Part shown: positions 8,687 to 19,100 of the stretch, in pieces
Layout: each line of letters begins with the position of its first letter
Position numbering within the stretch: position 1 is the first letter of the stretch
Assembly (NCBI RefSeq): GCF_902729425.1
Contig: NZ_CACVCH010000051.1
Coordinates: forward strand, 1-64,000
From: Magnetospirillum sp. SS-4
GTDB taxonomy: Bacteria > Pseudomonadota > Alphaproteobacteria > Rhodospirillales > Magnetospirillaceae
Direction of reading: 5' to 3'
Length of the DNA stretch: 64,000 nt
Made by a program: the position numbers and the translations under genes
Notes under the pieces: model-generated
Databases searched by the model: none
Seen by the model: the letters and a program-made list of their open reading frames with translations, nothing else
What the model was told of the DNA's origin: nothing

Positions 8687-9756
8687 TGCCCGCAAGCCCG
8701 ACCATGAGGCGACTTCCCCTGCTGGCCGCCGGCGGCGTGTCCCTGATCGCCGGCATGATCGCCGGCGAGGGCCGCCTGGGCTGGCCGGTGGGATCGGGCG
8801 ACCTGATGGCGGCGCATGGCCCGCTGATGGTGTGCGGCTTCTTCGGAACCGTCATCGGTCTGGAACGCGCCGTCGCCCTGGGCAAACCCTGGGGATACAT
8901 GGCGCCCGCCGCCACCGCCCTTGGCGGCATCGCCCTGATGGCGGGCTTTTTCCAGGCCGGCGCCCTGGCCCAAAGCCTGGGAAGCCTGGTCTTTGTCCTG
9001 ATGAGCCTGGCGGTACTGGTCCGCCAGCGCGAGGTGTTCACCGCCGTGCTGAGCCTGGGCGGCGCCTGCTGGCTGATCGGCAACCTGCTGTGGCTGGCCG
9101 GCGCCCCGCCATCTGAGGTGGTGCCGCTATGGGCCGGATTCCTGGTTCTGACCATCGCCGGCGAGCGGCTGGAGCTGTCGCGCTTCCTGCCGCCATGGCG
9201 GTGGCGCACCCCGACCCTGCTGCCGGTTCTCGCGCTGCTGCTGGCCGGATGCGGCACGGCGGCGGCGGGCATGGCGGCAGCCTGGACCCTGTTCGGCCTG
9301 GGGCTGGTGCTGCTGACCCTGTGGTGCCTCAGGAACGACGTGGTCCGCCGCACCATCCGCCAGCCCGGCCTGACCCGCTATGTCGCCGTCTGCCTGCTGT
9401 CGGGCTACGGCTGGGCGGCGGTATCCGGCCTGCTGATGCTTGGCCTGGGATTGGGGGAAGGCGGCCCGCGGGCTGATGCCGCCCTGCATTCCCTGTTCGT
9501 CGGCTTCGTCTTCGCCATGGTGTTCGGCCACGCCCCGGTGATCCTGCCGGCGGTGCTGCGGGTGGCGGTGCCCTACAGGCCATGGTTCTACGGCCCGCTG
9601 ATCTTGCTGCACGCCTCGCTGATCCTGCGGCTGGCGGGCGATCTCGCCGACCTTCACGCGGTCAGGCAGTGGGGCGGTCTGGCCAATGCGGCCGCCATCG
9701 TCGTATTCATCCTGACCATGCTGGCGACGGTGATCCGGGCGCGAAAGCCCGGATGA
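8686..9756 (+). CDS. multi-pass membrane protein, NnrS-like
   Basis: The 356 residues are almost entirely hydrophobic, with ten or more predicted membrane helices. Conserved-looking polar points are the HGPLMVCGFFGTVIGLERAV segment near residue 45, the GHAPVILPAVLR segment near residue 285 and a His in the following helix (LLHASLIL). His residues inside helices recall NnrS-type haem/copper proteins linked to nitric-oxide stress, but I cannot confirm membership. It is coupled to the upstream DUF59 gene by a one-base overlap. There is no signal peptide beyond the first helix. Confidence 0.55.
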   Translation: MPASPTMRRLPLLAAGGVSLIAGMIAGEGRLGWPVGSGDLMAAHGPLMVCGFFGTVIGLERAVALGKPWGYMAPAATALGGIALMAGFFQAGALAQSLGSLVFVLMSLAVLVRQREVFTAVLSLGGACWLIGNLLWLAGAPPSEVVPLWAGFLVLTIAGERLELSRFLPPWRWRTPTLLPVLALLLAGCGTAAAGMAAAWTLFGLGLVLLTLWCLRNDVVRRTIRQPGLTRYVAVCLLSGYGWAAVSGLLMLGLGLGEGGPRADAALHSLFVGFVFAMVFGHAPVILPAVLRVAVPYRPWFYGPLILLHASLILRLAGDLADLHAVRQWGGLANAAAIVVFILTMLATVIRARKPG

Positions 9757-9831
9757 ATTTTTGACCGGGCCACCTCGGCGTCCTGCCCCATGCTCACCAT
9801 ATCGGAACGAGAGCGAGTCAAGGAGGACGCC

Positions 9832-10227
9832 ATGGCCGACAAGGTGGTGAAAAGCGATGCGGAATGGCGGGCGCTGCTGACGCCGGAGCAATACGCCGTC
9901 GCCCGCAGGAAGGCCACCGAGCCGCCGTACAGCGGCGCCTATTGCGGCACCGACACCCCCGGCACCTATGCCTGCGTCGCCTGCGGCCAGGAACTGTTCG
10001 CCTCGGAGGCCAAGTTCCATTCCGGCTGCGGCTGGCCCAGTTTCACCCGGCCGCTTTCGGCCAAGGCGGTGGCGGAGGAGGCGGACTTCTCCCACGGCAT
10101 GAGCCGCACCGAGGTTCTGTGCGCCCGCTGCGACGCCCATCTCGGGCACGTGTTCGACGATGGCCCCGCCCCCGGCGGACTGCGCTACTGCATCAACTCG
10201 CTGGCGCTGACCTTGAAGCCGAGGTGA
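9832..10227 (+). CDS. msrB: peptide-methionine (R)-S-oxide reductase
   Basis: The 131-residue MsrB repairs methionine-R-sulfoxide in proteins. Zinc ligands are Cys48/Cys51 (CVAC) and Cys97/Cys100 (CARC). The catalytic Cys120 lies in GGLRYCINS. HSGCGWPSF and HLGHVF are also present. The start at 9832 is set by AAGGAGG six to twelve bases upstream; an earlier in-frame ATG (9790) lacks such a site and adds an atypical leader. It converges on the amidase gene with 15 bases between stops. Confidence 0.95.
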   Translation: MADKVVKSDAEWRALLTPEQYAVARRKATEPPYSGAYCGTDTPGTYACVACGQELFASEAKFHSGCGWPSFTRPLSAKAVAEEADFSHGMSRTEVLCARCDAHLGHVFDDGPAPGGLRYCINSLALTLKPR

Positions 10228-10242
10228 CCCCTTCCGATGGCG

Positions 10243-11418
10243 TCAGACCCGGCCGATTTGCCGGGCAAGCGCCAGCAGCATGGCGTCGCCGCCACGCGGA
10301 CCGATCAGCGACAGCCCGACCGGCAGCCCATCGGCCTTGCACAGCGGCAGGCTGATCTGCGGACAGCCGGCCATGCCGGCGATGGCGGTCAGGCTGACCA
10401 TGCGGGTCCGAATGTCCCACAGCACCGAGCGCGGGCTGTGAACCGGCGGCGCGGTGACCGGCGTGGTCGGCAGCACCAGCACGGCATTGCCGGCCAGGGC
10501 GTCCAGCACCCACCGCCTGGCCCGCAGGCGAAAGCCGCGGGCGGCCGAGACGGTACGGTTGGAGACGCGGGCGCCGCGCAGGAAATTATCCGCTACCTCG
10601 AAGCCGAGGCGGGGATTGGACAGGTTGATCCATTCGCCGAAGGTCTCCCAGGCTTCGCGCCCCTGGATGGCGTTCTGGTGCTCCACCCAATCGGCCAGCG
10701 GCACCGGCGAGACACGGGTGCCGCGAACGATCGTCCCCACCGCGTCCCTGATGCGGGGCAGAGCCGCCTCGAAGGCGGCGGCGACCGACGGGTCCGAGGC
10801 CTCCAGCGCGTCTTCCAGCACCACCGCCTTGGCCGGATGGGAATCCTTGACCTTCTTGCGCAGCAGCACCTCGCCCATCCTGGCCAGGACGGCGGGATCG
10901 TCGGCCATCAGGCCGACGACGTCGAAGGTGTTGGACTGGCAGATGACGCCGTCGGCGGGAATGGCGCCCAGGGTCGGACGCAGGCCGTAAATGCCGCAGA
11001 ACGAGGCCGGCACCCGGGTCGAGCCGGCGGTGTCGGTGCCCAGCGCCATGTCGCACAGGCCGCCGGCCACCGCCGCCGCCGATCCGCTGCTGGAGCCGCC
11101 GGGAACATGACCGGGGGCGCGGGGATTGTCGGGGGTTCCGTAATGGGCGTTGTCGCCGAAAATGCCGCGGCTCAATTCGTCGGTGATGGTCTTGCCCACC
11201 AGGCGTGCGCCGGATTCCAGCAAGGAGGCCACCGCCCAGGCGGTATGTCCGGCCGGTTCGGCCAGCCGCCGCCAGTCGGGATTGCCGGCGCCGGTGACAT
11301 AGCCGGCGACATCGAACACATCCTTGGCGGCGAAGGTGAGGCCGGCGAGCGGACCCGACTTGGCGCCATCGATATAGACGTCGCCTCCCAGGGCGAAGGC
11401 GTTCAACGGATCATGCAT
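10243..11418 (-). CDS. amidase-signature family hydrolase
   Basis: The 391-residue enzyme carries the Ser-cisSer-Lys triad of the amidase signature family: Lys32 in LTFAAKD, the glycine/serine-rich GGSSSGSAAAVAGGL, and the nucleophile Ser in GTDTAGSTRVPAS. It is shorter than typical GatA (~480) and lacks GatBC neighbours, so it is a stand-alone amidase, resembling indoleacetamide-hydrolase-like proteins; the substrate is unknown. ATG 11418 is the first Met before homology begins; an extension to 11484 looks non-coding. It is transcribed away from the large TPR gene across a 152-base gap. Confidence 0.85.
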   Translation of the reverse strand: MHDPLNAFALGGDVYIDGAKSGPLAGLTFAAKDVFDVAGYVTGAGNPDWRRLAEPAGHTAWAVASLLESGARLVGKTITDELSRGIFGDNAHYGTPDNPRAPGHVPGGSSSGSAAAVAGGLCDMALGTDTAGSTRVPASFCGIYGLRPTLGAIPADGVICQSNTFDVVGLMADDPAVLARMGEVLLRKKVKDSHPAKAVVLEDALEASDPSVAAAFEAALPRIRDAVGTIVRGTRVSPVPLADWVEHQNAIQGREAWETFGEWINLSNPRLGFEVADNFLRGARVSNRTVSAARGFRLRARRWVLDALAGNAVLVLPTTPVTAPPVHSPRSVLWDIRTRMVSLTAIAGMAGCPQISLPLCKADGLPVGLSLIGPRGGDAMLLALARQIGRV

Positions 11419-11570
11419 GGCGATGCCCCTCACAAGGACGCGACGCGATCTGGAGCCTGGAGGGAGACCAAATCGCATCGACAACGGTGGATGGCAAAAT
11501 AGCCGGAGCCGGTGTCCCGGTCCAGCGGATTGGACTTGATTAAGTACGGCCGGCGGGTTTGACTTTTCCC

Positions 11571-14500
11571 ATGAACGACGACCAAGCCCTTGATGTCGGA
11601 ATCGCGAGTCCCGGGGATCCGTCCGCCGCCGAAATCGCCGCCCTGCTCGACGAGGCGGGGCTGGCCCTGCGCACCGGCGACGTCGACGCGGCGATAAGGG
11701 CCTATGCCAGGGTGATCAGGATCGATCCCGGCCATGTGGAGGCCCGGCTGGCCATGGCCCGTATCCGCCTGCGGTCGGGTGAACTTCACCGGGCACTGGA
11801 AAGCTGCCTCGCCATTCTGGAGATCGATCCCCGCCACATCGGCGCCCGCCTGGAAACCGCCGAGGCGTTGCGGCGCCTGGGACGGTCCGAGGACGCCCAC
11901 GCCATCCACGACCTGCTGCTGAACGAACAGCCGGAATCCCCCTATGCCTGGACCGGGCTGGCCGGATTGCTGGCCGACGAGGGACACGCCGCCGCCGCCG
12001 AGGCCTGCCTGCGCCGCGCCCTGGCGCTGAAGCCGACCCATGTGGCGGCGGTCGCCGCCCTCGCCGGGCTGCGGGACCGCCGCCGCGACCATGTCGCCGC
12101 CATCGAACTCTGGCACGACGCCATCGACCTCGACCCCGATGCCCCCGGGCATCATGCCGGCTTGGCCCGCTCGCTGATGGCGCTGGGGCGGCTGGACGAG
12201 GCGGCCTTGCGGCTCGACCGCGCCCTTGCCCTGGACGGCGAGCATATGGAGGCGCGACTGGCCCGTGCGGACCTCCGGCTGCTGGCCGGCCGCGAGGAGG
12301 ATTGGCGCGAGGATGCCGAGTGGCGCTGGCTGCGCCCCGGACACCAGCGCCCCCGCCTGCCCGGCGCGGCCTGGACCGGACAGGACGCGCCGGGAACCCT
12401 GCTGCTGCTCCATGCCGAGGACGACCTGTCCGACGCCATCCGGCTGCTGCGCCACCTGCCCCTGCTGACCGGACGCGGCTTTCGCATCGCCCTGATGGTT
12501 CCGCCGGCCATGACGTCGCTGGCCGGCGATCTCGGCGGGGTGGAGCGGGTGCTGCGGCTGGACCGGCCGGTGCCCCTCGACCTGGAGGCCGATTTCCACG
12601 CGGCCCTGGCCGACCTGCCGCACCTGACCGGACTGCCGCCGTCATCGCTACCCGAATCGCCATGGCTGGAGGCGGCGAAGCGGCGGCGACGGCCGATCCT
12701 GGCGCCCCCAGACGCCGTGCTGCGGGTCGGCCTGGCCTGGGAGGGCGGCATTCCGTTTCCGCTGCTGCTGCCGCTGTCGGAATGCCCGGGGGTGGTGCTG
12801 TTCGCCCTGGAGTTCGGCTCCGATCCGTCCGCCGCCGCCACCCTGGCCGATCCGTCGCTGGTCACCGACCTCGGCCCCGCCATCGCCGACCTGGCCGATC
12901 TGGCCGGCCGCGTCGCCGAACTCGACCTGGTGGTCGCCGCCGATTGTCCCACCGCCCATCTGGCCGCAGCCCTGGGCAAGCCCGTCTTGCTGCTGCTGCC
13001 CGTGGATTGCCATCCTCGCTGGACCCGAAACCGCGAGACCTCGGCCTGGTATCCGGGGATGCGGCTGTTCCGCCAGGATACGGACGACGACTGGCGGCCG
13101 GTGATCGCGCGGGTCGCGGCCGAATTGCGGCGGCGGACCGAAGAGCGGCGCCGGGAACGGACGGAACTCCGCGCCGCCCATGCCGGCCCGGAGGCGGCGC
13201 AGCGGGCCTTGCTCGCCGCCCATCTGCGGCCGGACGACCTGCTGGTGGACATCGAGAGCGGCGAGAACGGCGGCTTCATCCCCGAGCGGAACGATCTGCG
13301 CATCCTGGCGCTGGAGCCCAATCCCGCCGCCGCCGCCCGCCTGCGGCAGGCCATGGCGGAACGGCCCGGGGTCGAGGTGGCGGACGCCGCCCTGGGCCGG
13401 AACGGCGTTCCGGTCCTGGTGTCGAGGGTCGGACGGTGCGGCGGCCGCCGGGTGTTTCCGCTGCCGCCCGGCATTCCCGGCACCACCGTCACCGTCACCC
13501 TGGCCTCGCTGCTGGACGGACGCCCCGACCTCGCCGGCCGACGGCTGGTGCTGCGGCTGGGACAGGCCGGCTGGGATTCCGACATTCTGGCCGGGCTGGA
13601 CCGATACCGCCCCGCCGTGATGACGTTCCGGCACGTCCCCGGCGCCGATGCCGCCGAACAACTGGCCCAGGCCGGATTCTCGCTGTGGCGGTTCCCGACC
13701 GGAACCGCGTTCGGGCCGGTGGTTCCCTTCACCGGCGAGGCGGGAATCGTCCTGGCGCTGCGCACCGGCGAAGTGCTCCCCGCCGCCCATTACGGCCCCG
13801 CCGCCCTTCCGCCCTCGCCCGAGGACGTGGCCGCCGCCCACGCCGAGGCCGAACGGCTGACCGGAGAAGGGCTGGCCCATCAGGCGGCGCGGCGCCTGGG
13901 CGAGACCGCCGCCGCCTATGCCGGGGCGTTGATGAACGATCCCTTCGCCACCGCCGCCAACGCCAACAAGGGCGTGCTGATGCACATGGCCGGACGGCGC
14001 GAGGCCGCGATCTCCTGCTATCGCCGCGCCCTGGTCCGCGCCGCCAACCCGGCGGTGGCGACGAATCTGGGCACCGCCCTGCGCGAACTGCGCCGGCATG
14101 ACGAGGCCGATGCCGCCATCGCCATGGCGTCGGCGGCCCTGCCGGATTCGCCTGATCGCCTCTATGATCTGGCGCTGCTGCGCCGCGATCAGGGACGCCT
14201 TGCCGATGCCGCCGACCTGCTGCGCCGGATTGGCGATTCCCGCCCCGGCGCCGCCTGGACCCTGGCCCAGATATTGGTCGCCGCCGGAGAAACCGCCGAG
14301 GGTTTCGCCTTATTCCGCCACCGCCCCGCCCCACCACCGCCGTCGCCGGATATTCCGGCCTGGCAGGGCGAGGACCTGTCGGCCCGGTCGGTGCTGGTGC
14401 ATCAGGATTGCGACGACGCCGACGCCATCCTGCTGGCCCGCTTCATTCCGCAACTGGCCGGACGCGGCGGCCTGACGACGCTGGTCTGCCAGCCCGGCCT

Positions 14501-15155
14501 GATGCCGCTGATGGAGGATCTGTCCGGGGTCGAGCGCGTAACCGGCGACGACGGCCCATTTCCGATCTGCGACCTGCGCGCCGGACTGACCGACCTGCCG
14601 CGCCTGTTGGCCGGCGGCGGGACGCCCCGGCTGGCCTGCCCGCCCTATCTGTTCCTGCCGGCCGGATTGCGGCCCCGCCGCCCGGCCCGCGACGAACGGC
14701 TGCGGGTGGGATTGTCCTGGGGAGGACGTCCGGCGGGGCGCGGCTGTTTCCTCGCCGACCTGCTGGCCCTGGCCGCCGACCCCGACCTGGCGCTGGTGGC
14801 GCTGGGCGACGAGGCCGAGATCAGGCCGGCCATCCGGGCAGCCGGCGCCCGTTCGCTGGTGGAACGGCCGATTCCGGCGCCGGCCGATCTGGCGGAAACC
14901 GCCGCCGTCATCGCCGGGCTGAACGTGGTGGTGGGCGGCGACACCGCCGAGCTTCACCTCGCGGCGGCGCTGGGCAAGCCGGTGCGGCTGCTGCTGCCCG
15001 ACGCCTTCACCTGGCGCTGGCCACACGGACGCGACGATAGCCCGTGGTATCCAAGCGCCAGGGTGTTCCGCCAGTCCGCCGACGGGTCCTGGACCCACGC
15101 GATCGAACGGGTCAGAGCGACGCTCCAGGTCCTGATGGCGAAAAAGCGGGGATAG
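11571..15155 (+). CDS. giant TPR / glycosyltransferase-like / FkbM-like fusion protein
   Basis: The 1194-residue protein has a duplicated layout: TPR repeats (about 15-240), a glycosyltransferase-like domain (about 273-520), a methyltransferase-like middle (about 537-723), TPR repeats (about 770-905) and a second glycosyltransferase-like domain (about 937-1190). The two GT-like domains end with near-copies: LAAALGKPVLLLLP followed by W-x-R-N-R-E-T-S-x-W-Y-P, and LAAALGKPVRLLLP followed by W-P-H-G-R-D-D-S-P-W-Y-P, each closing with RLFRQ or RVFRQ. The middle (DLLVDIESGENGGFIPE, LALEPNPAAAARL) looks like an FkbM-type SAM fold with a degenerate glycine motif. TPR-GT proteins modify surface glycans or flagellin in relatives. 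No signal peptide or TM is seen. The start is ATG 11571; a TTG at 11559 is an alternative. Confidence 0.75.
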   Translation: MNDDQALDVGIASPGDPSAAEIAALLDEAGLALRTGDVDAAIRAYARVIRIDPGHVEARLAMARIRLRSGELHRALESCLAILEIDPRHIGARLETAEALRRLGRSEDAHAIHDLLLNEQPESPYAWTGLAGLLADEGHAAAAEACLRRALALKPTHVAAVAALAGLRDRRRDHVAAIELWHDAIDLDPDAPGHHAGLARSLMALGRLDEAALRLDRALALDGEHMEARLARADLRLLAGREEDWREDAEWRWLRPGHQRPRLPGAAWTGQDAPGTLLLLHAEDDLSDAIRLLRHLPLLTGRGFRIALMVPPAMTSLAGDLGGVERVLRLDRPVPLDLEADFHAALADLPHLTGLPPSSLPESPWLEAAKRRRRPILAPPDAVLRVGLAWEGGIPFPLLLPLSECPGVVLFALEFGSDPSAAATLADPSLVTDLGPAIADLADLAGRVAELDLVVAADCPTAHLAAALGKPVLLLLPVDCHPRWTRNRETSAWYPGMRLFRQDTDDDWRPVIARVAAELRRRTEERRRERTELRAAHAGPEAAQRALLAAHLRPDDLLVDIESGENGGFIPERNDLRILALEPNPAAAARLRQAMAERPGVEVADAALGRNGVPVLVSRVGRCGGRRVFPLPPGIPGTTVTVTLASLLDGRPDLAGRRLVLRLGQAGWDSDILAGLDRYRPAVMTFRHVPGADAAEQLAQAGFSLWRFPTGTAFGPVVPFTGEAGIVLALRTGEVLPAAHYGPAALPPSPEDVAAAHAEAERLTGEGLAHQAARRLGETAAAYAGALMNDPFATAANANKGVLMHMAGRREAAISCYRRALVRAANPAVATNLGTALRELRRHDEADAAIAMASAALPDSPDRLYDLALLRRDQGRLADAADLLRRIGDSRPGAAWTLAQILVAAGETAEGFALFRHRPAPPPPSPDIPAWQGEDLSARSVLVHQDCDDADAILLARFIPQLAGRGGLTTLVCQPGLMPLMEDLSGVERVTGDDGPFPICDLRAGLTDLPRLLAGGGTPRLACPPYLFLPAGLRPRRPARDERLRVGLSWGGRPAGRGCFLADLLALAADPDLALVALGDEAEIRPAIRAAGARSLVERPIPAPADLAETAAVIAGLNVVVGGDTAELHLAAALGKPVRLLLPDAFTWRWPHGRDDSPWYPSARVFRQSADGSWTHAIERVRATLQVLMAKKRG

Positions 15156-15190
15156 CCCCGCTTCCGCCGCCGCGCGTCAGCTTCCTGGGG

Positions 15191-15688
15191 TCAGAACGGA
15201 ATTTCATCATCCATGTCCGGCGGGGGTTCCCACCCCTGGCCGCCGCCGCCCTGGCGTCCGCCGCCACCGCCGCCGGAATCGCGACCGCCGCCATAGCCAC
15301 CGCCGCCACCACCACCGCCACCGCCGCCGCCGCCGTCACGGCCGCCCAGCAGGGTCAGTTCGCCCTTGAAGCGGCCGATCACCACCTCGGTGGAATACTT
15401 CTCCTGCCCGGACTGGTCGGTCCACTTGCGGGTTTGCAGGGCGCCTTCCACATAGACCGAGCTGCCCTTCTTCAGATAACGCTCGGCGATGTCGGCCAGA
15501 TTGGGATTGAAGATCACCACCCGGTGCCACTCGGTCTTTTCCTTGCGCTCGCCGGTGGCGCGGTCCTTCCAGGACTCGGAGGTCGCGATATTGAGATTGA
15601 CGATCTTGGAGCCGTCCTGCGAGGTGCGCACCTCGGGATCGCGCCCCAGATTTCCGAGCAGAATGACCTTGTTGACGCTGCCGGCCAT
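15191..15688 (-). CDS. ssb: single-stranded DNA-binding protein
   Basis: The 165-residue SSB has an N-terminal OB fold ([18 protein letters not shown], residues 4-21, to about 110), a glycine-rich flexible linker (about 118-150, including an uninterrupted run of about 14 Gly) and the acidic tip ending DDEIPF that recruits replication and repair partners. It protects ssDNA during replication and recombination. Length and tip are normal for the family. It lies 69 bases downstream of the 138-residue unknown gene on the same strand. Confidence 0.97.
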   Translation of the reverse strand: MAGSVNKVILLGNLGRDPEVRTSQDGSKIVNLNIATSESWKDRATGERKEKTEWHRVVIFNPNLADIAERYLKKGSSVYVEGALQTRKWTDQSGQEKYSTEVVIGRFKGELTLLGGRDGGGGGGGGGGGGGYGGGRDSGGGGGGRQGGGGQGWEPPPDMDDEIPF

Positions 15689-15757
15689 GGCGCTGTCGCT
15701 CCCCTTTGAGAAAAATCAGGGGCGGATCGTACTGCAAGCCGATGGTCCGAGAAAGGA

Positions 15758-16174
15758 CTAATGCTTGGCCTTGGACGCCGCCGCCGGCAGCATGCGGCCC
15801 AGCAGCGATCCCAGCGCCTTGACATAGGCCGAGGCGCCGCTGCGGTGCATGCGCAGGTTGACCTCGATACCCCTGGCGAGGCGAAAGCCCAGCAGGACGT
15901 GTTCCTCGTCGGCCTCGGGCCGCACCGTCCAGCGGTCGACCTGCATCACCGGCGCGGCGGAGCCCTGCCTGGGCTCGCCCACGTCCGACAGCCGGCCGGC
16001 CTGCTCCAGCCACGACGACAGAATGGCCAGTTGGTCCAGCGGCAGGATCACCACGCTTTCCTCGCCGGCCTCGTCCAGCAGCACCAGACGAACCGCCTCT
16101 CCGGTATCGGAGGTCCGGGCCGACACCACCCGCTCCGCCGTGATCACCTTCTTCATCGCCGGTCCAGCCATCAT
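15758..16174 (-). CDS. hypothetical protein coupled to indolepyruvate oxidoreductase
   Basis: This 138-residue soluble protein has no family I recognise. It has alternating beta-rich stretches (VVSARTSDTGEAVRLVLLD, ESVVILPLDQLAILSSWL) and a basic C-terminal tail with a helical segment. There are no cysteines, TM segments or signal peptide. Its ATG overlaps the stop of the upstream 1144-residue oxidoreductase (ATGA, 16171-16174), so it is translated with it. A possible in-frame start at MKKVITAE, six codons later, cannot be excluded. Confidence 0.6.
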   Translation of the reverse strand: MMAGPAMKKVITAERVVSARTSDTGEAVRLVLLDEAGEESVVILPLDQLAILSSWLEQAGRLSDVGEPRQGSAAPVMQVDRWTVRPEADEEHVLLGFRLARGIEVNLRMHRSGASAYVKALGSLLGRMLPAAASKAKH

Positions 16175-19100
16175 CCGCCAGTGATGGAAGGATACACCTT
16201 CCGCGACAGCTCCGCCATGCGGGCCTGGACCTCGGCCGCCGCCCGGACCTTGATGGGGCCGAAGCCCCGGATCTGGCGGGGAAGCGAGGCGATCTCGACC
16301 GCAATCGAGTGGTTGGCCGGACCAAGGGTCTTCAGCACCGCCTCAATCGCCGCCTCGAACTCGCCGATCAGGGCGCGTTCCAACCGGCGCTCGGCGGTCC
16401 GGCCGAACGGGTCGAACGGGGTGCCGCGCAGCACCTTGAGACGGGCCAGCAGCGGCATCAGCCGCAGCATCCACGGGCCGAAGCGGCGCTTCCTGGCCGA
16501 CATCAGCGGTGGCGCCAGATGGATTTCCAGACGCTCCCAATCCTCGAACTGCTCCTTCAGCGAGTCGAGAAAGGCGCCGTCGGAATACAGCCGCGCCACC
16601 TCGTACTCGTCCTTGTAGCTCATCAGCTTGGCGAGCGAGCGTGCCACCGCCTCGGTCAGGTCCTCGGAATGGGGCGCCGCCCGGTGCTCGGCCTCGCGGA
16701 CCCGATCCACCATCCGGCGGAAGCGGGCGGCATAGGCGGCATTCTGGTAAGCGGTCAGGTGCGCCATCCGGCGTTCGACCAGTTCATCCAGGGTCACGGA
16801 CAGCCGGCGATGATCGGACGGGCCGGCCGGCGGCAAGGCGAGGCGTTCCACCGCGACCAGATCCACGGCGGCGCGGCGGCCCCACAGGAAGGCCTGCCGA
16901 TTGAACTCCACCTTGGCCCCATTCAGCTCGATGGCCCGCAGGATGGCCTCCTCCGACAGCGGCAGGCCGCCCTTCTGCCAGGAATAGCCCACCAGGAACA
17001 TGTTGGTGGCCAGAGCATCGCCCATCAGGGCGGTGGCAAGACGGGTGGCATCGAGAAACTCCACGTTCCCCCCCACTTGCTCGCGGATGGTGTCATGCAT
17101 GGTCCGGCCTGGAAACGCCAGGTCGGGGGCATGGGTGAAGCTGGCCGGCATGGACTGGTGATCGTTGACCACCGCCAGCGAATGGCCGGGCTTCAGCTTG
17201 GACAAGGTCTCGAAACCGGCCGCCACCACCATGTCGCAGGCCAGCAGCAGGCGCGCCTGCCCCGAGGCGATGCGCACCGCGTGCAGTTGGGCCGGGTCGG
17301 CGCAGATGCGGACATGGCTCATCACCGCGCCGTTCTTCTGGGCCAGCCCGGTCTGGTCCAGCGAGGTGACACCCAGGCCCTCCAGATGGGCGGCCATGCC
17401 GAGAATCTCGGCGATGGTGACGATGCCGGTGCCGCCGATGCCGGTCACCACGATGCCGAACGGCTCGACCGCCTGGGGCAGGACGGGGCTGGGCAGGGGC
17501 GGGAAGGATTGCCCGCCCAGTCCGGCGGCATGATGCAGGCGCCCCCCCTTGACCGAGACGAAGCTGGGGCAGAACCCCTTGACGCAGCTGAAGTCCTTAT
17601 TGCACGACGACTGGTCGATGGCGCGCTTGCGGCCCCATTCCGTCTCCACCGGCACCACGGCGACGCAATTGGACTGGACGCCGCAATCGCCGCAGCCCTC
17701 GCACACCCGCTCGTTGATGACGATGCGCTCGGGCGGGTCGGGCATCAGGCCGCGCTTTCTGCGGCGGCGCTTCTCGGCGGCGCAGGTCTGGTCGTAGATC
17801 AGCACCGAGACGCCGGTCACCTCGCGCAGTTCGCGCTGAAGGGCGTCGAGCCCGTCGCGATGATGAAAGCTGGTTCCGGGCGGAAAGCCGGCATCGGTCG
17901 GATACTTGCCGGGGTCGTCGCTGACCACGGCGATGCGGGCGACACCCTCGGCGCGGACCTGGGCGGCCATGGCGGCGACGCTGAAGGCGGATTCGGCCGG
18001 CTGGCCGCCGGTCATGGCGACGGCGTCGTTATAAAGGATCTTGTAGGTGACGTTGACCTTGGCGGCGATGGCGGCGCGGATGGCCAGCGAGCCGGAATGG
18101 GTATAGGTGCCGTCGCCCAGATTCTGGAACATGTGGCGACGGCTGGTGAACGGCGCTTGGCCGATCCAGGTGGCGCCCTCGCCGCCCATGTGGGTATAGG
18201 TCAGGGTGTCGCGGTCCATCCAGGTGGCCATGAAGTGGCAACCGATACCGGCCATGGCGTGGCTGCCCTCGGGAACGTTGGTCGAGGTGTTGTGCGGGCA
18301 GCCGGCGCAGAAATAGGGAATGCGGTTGAAGCCCTGGGGCACCGCCGCCAGTTGGCGATCCTTGGCGTCCAGCCAGTCCAGCCGCTTCTTGATGGTGAGC
18401 GAGGTGTAGAATCGGCCGATACGCGCCGCGATGACACGGGCGATCCGGGCGGGGGTCAGCTCGGCGGTCGCGGGCAGCATCCAGGCGCCGGCCTCGTCGA
18501 GTTTGCCGACGACGCGGGGACGCACGTCTTCCCGCCAATTGTAGAGCTGGGCCTTCAGTTGCTCCTCGATGACCGGGCGCTTTTCCTCGACCACCAGGAT
18601 CTCCTCCAGACCCTCGGCGAAGGCGCGGATGCCGTCCTGCTCCAGCGGCCAGCTCATGCCCACCTTGTAGAGGCGGATGCCGATCTCGGCGGCGTGGCGC
18701 AGATCGATGCCCAGATCGGCCAGGGCCTGCAACACGTCCAGATACGACTTGCCGGTGGTGCAGATGCCGAAGCGCGGTTCGGGCGAATCGATCACCACCC
18801 GGTCGATGCGGTTGGCCCGAGCGAAGGCCAGCGCCGCCGGGATGCGGTGGCGCATCAGCAATTCTTCCTGTTCCAGGAATCGATGCGGCCAGCGGATGGA
18901 CAGGCCGCCTTCCGGCAAGGTGAAATCCTCCGGCGTGACGAAGCTCTGGCGCCACGGGTCGATTTCCACCGAGGCCGAACTTTCCACTGTCTCGGAAATG
19001 GCCTTCATGCCCACCCACAGGCCCGAATAGCGCGACAACGCCCAGCCGAACAGGCCGAAATCCAGCAATTCCTGAACACCGGCCGGGTTGAGCACCGGCA

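Noticed and set aside
15300-15350. GCC-rich tandem repeat that could be read as a microsatellite
   Set aside because: It encodes the glycine linker of Ssb; no regular non-coding repeat beyond codon use.
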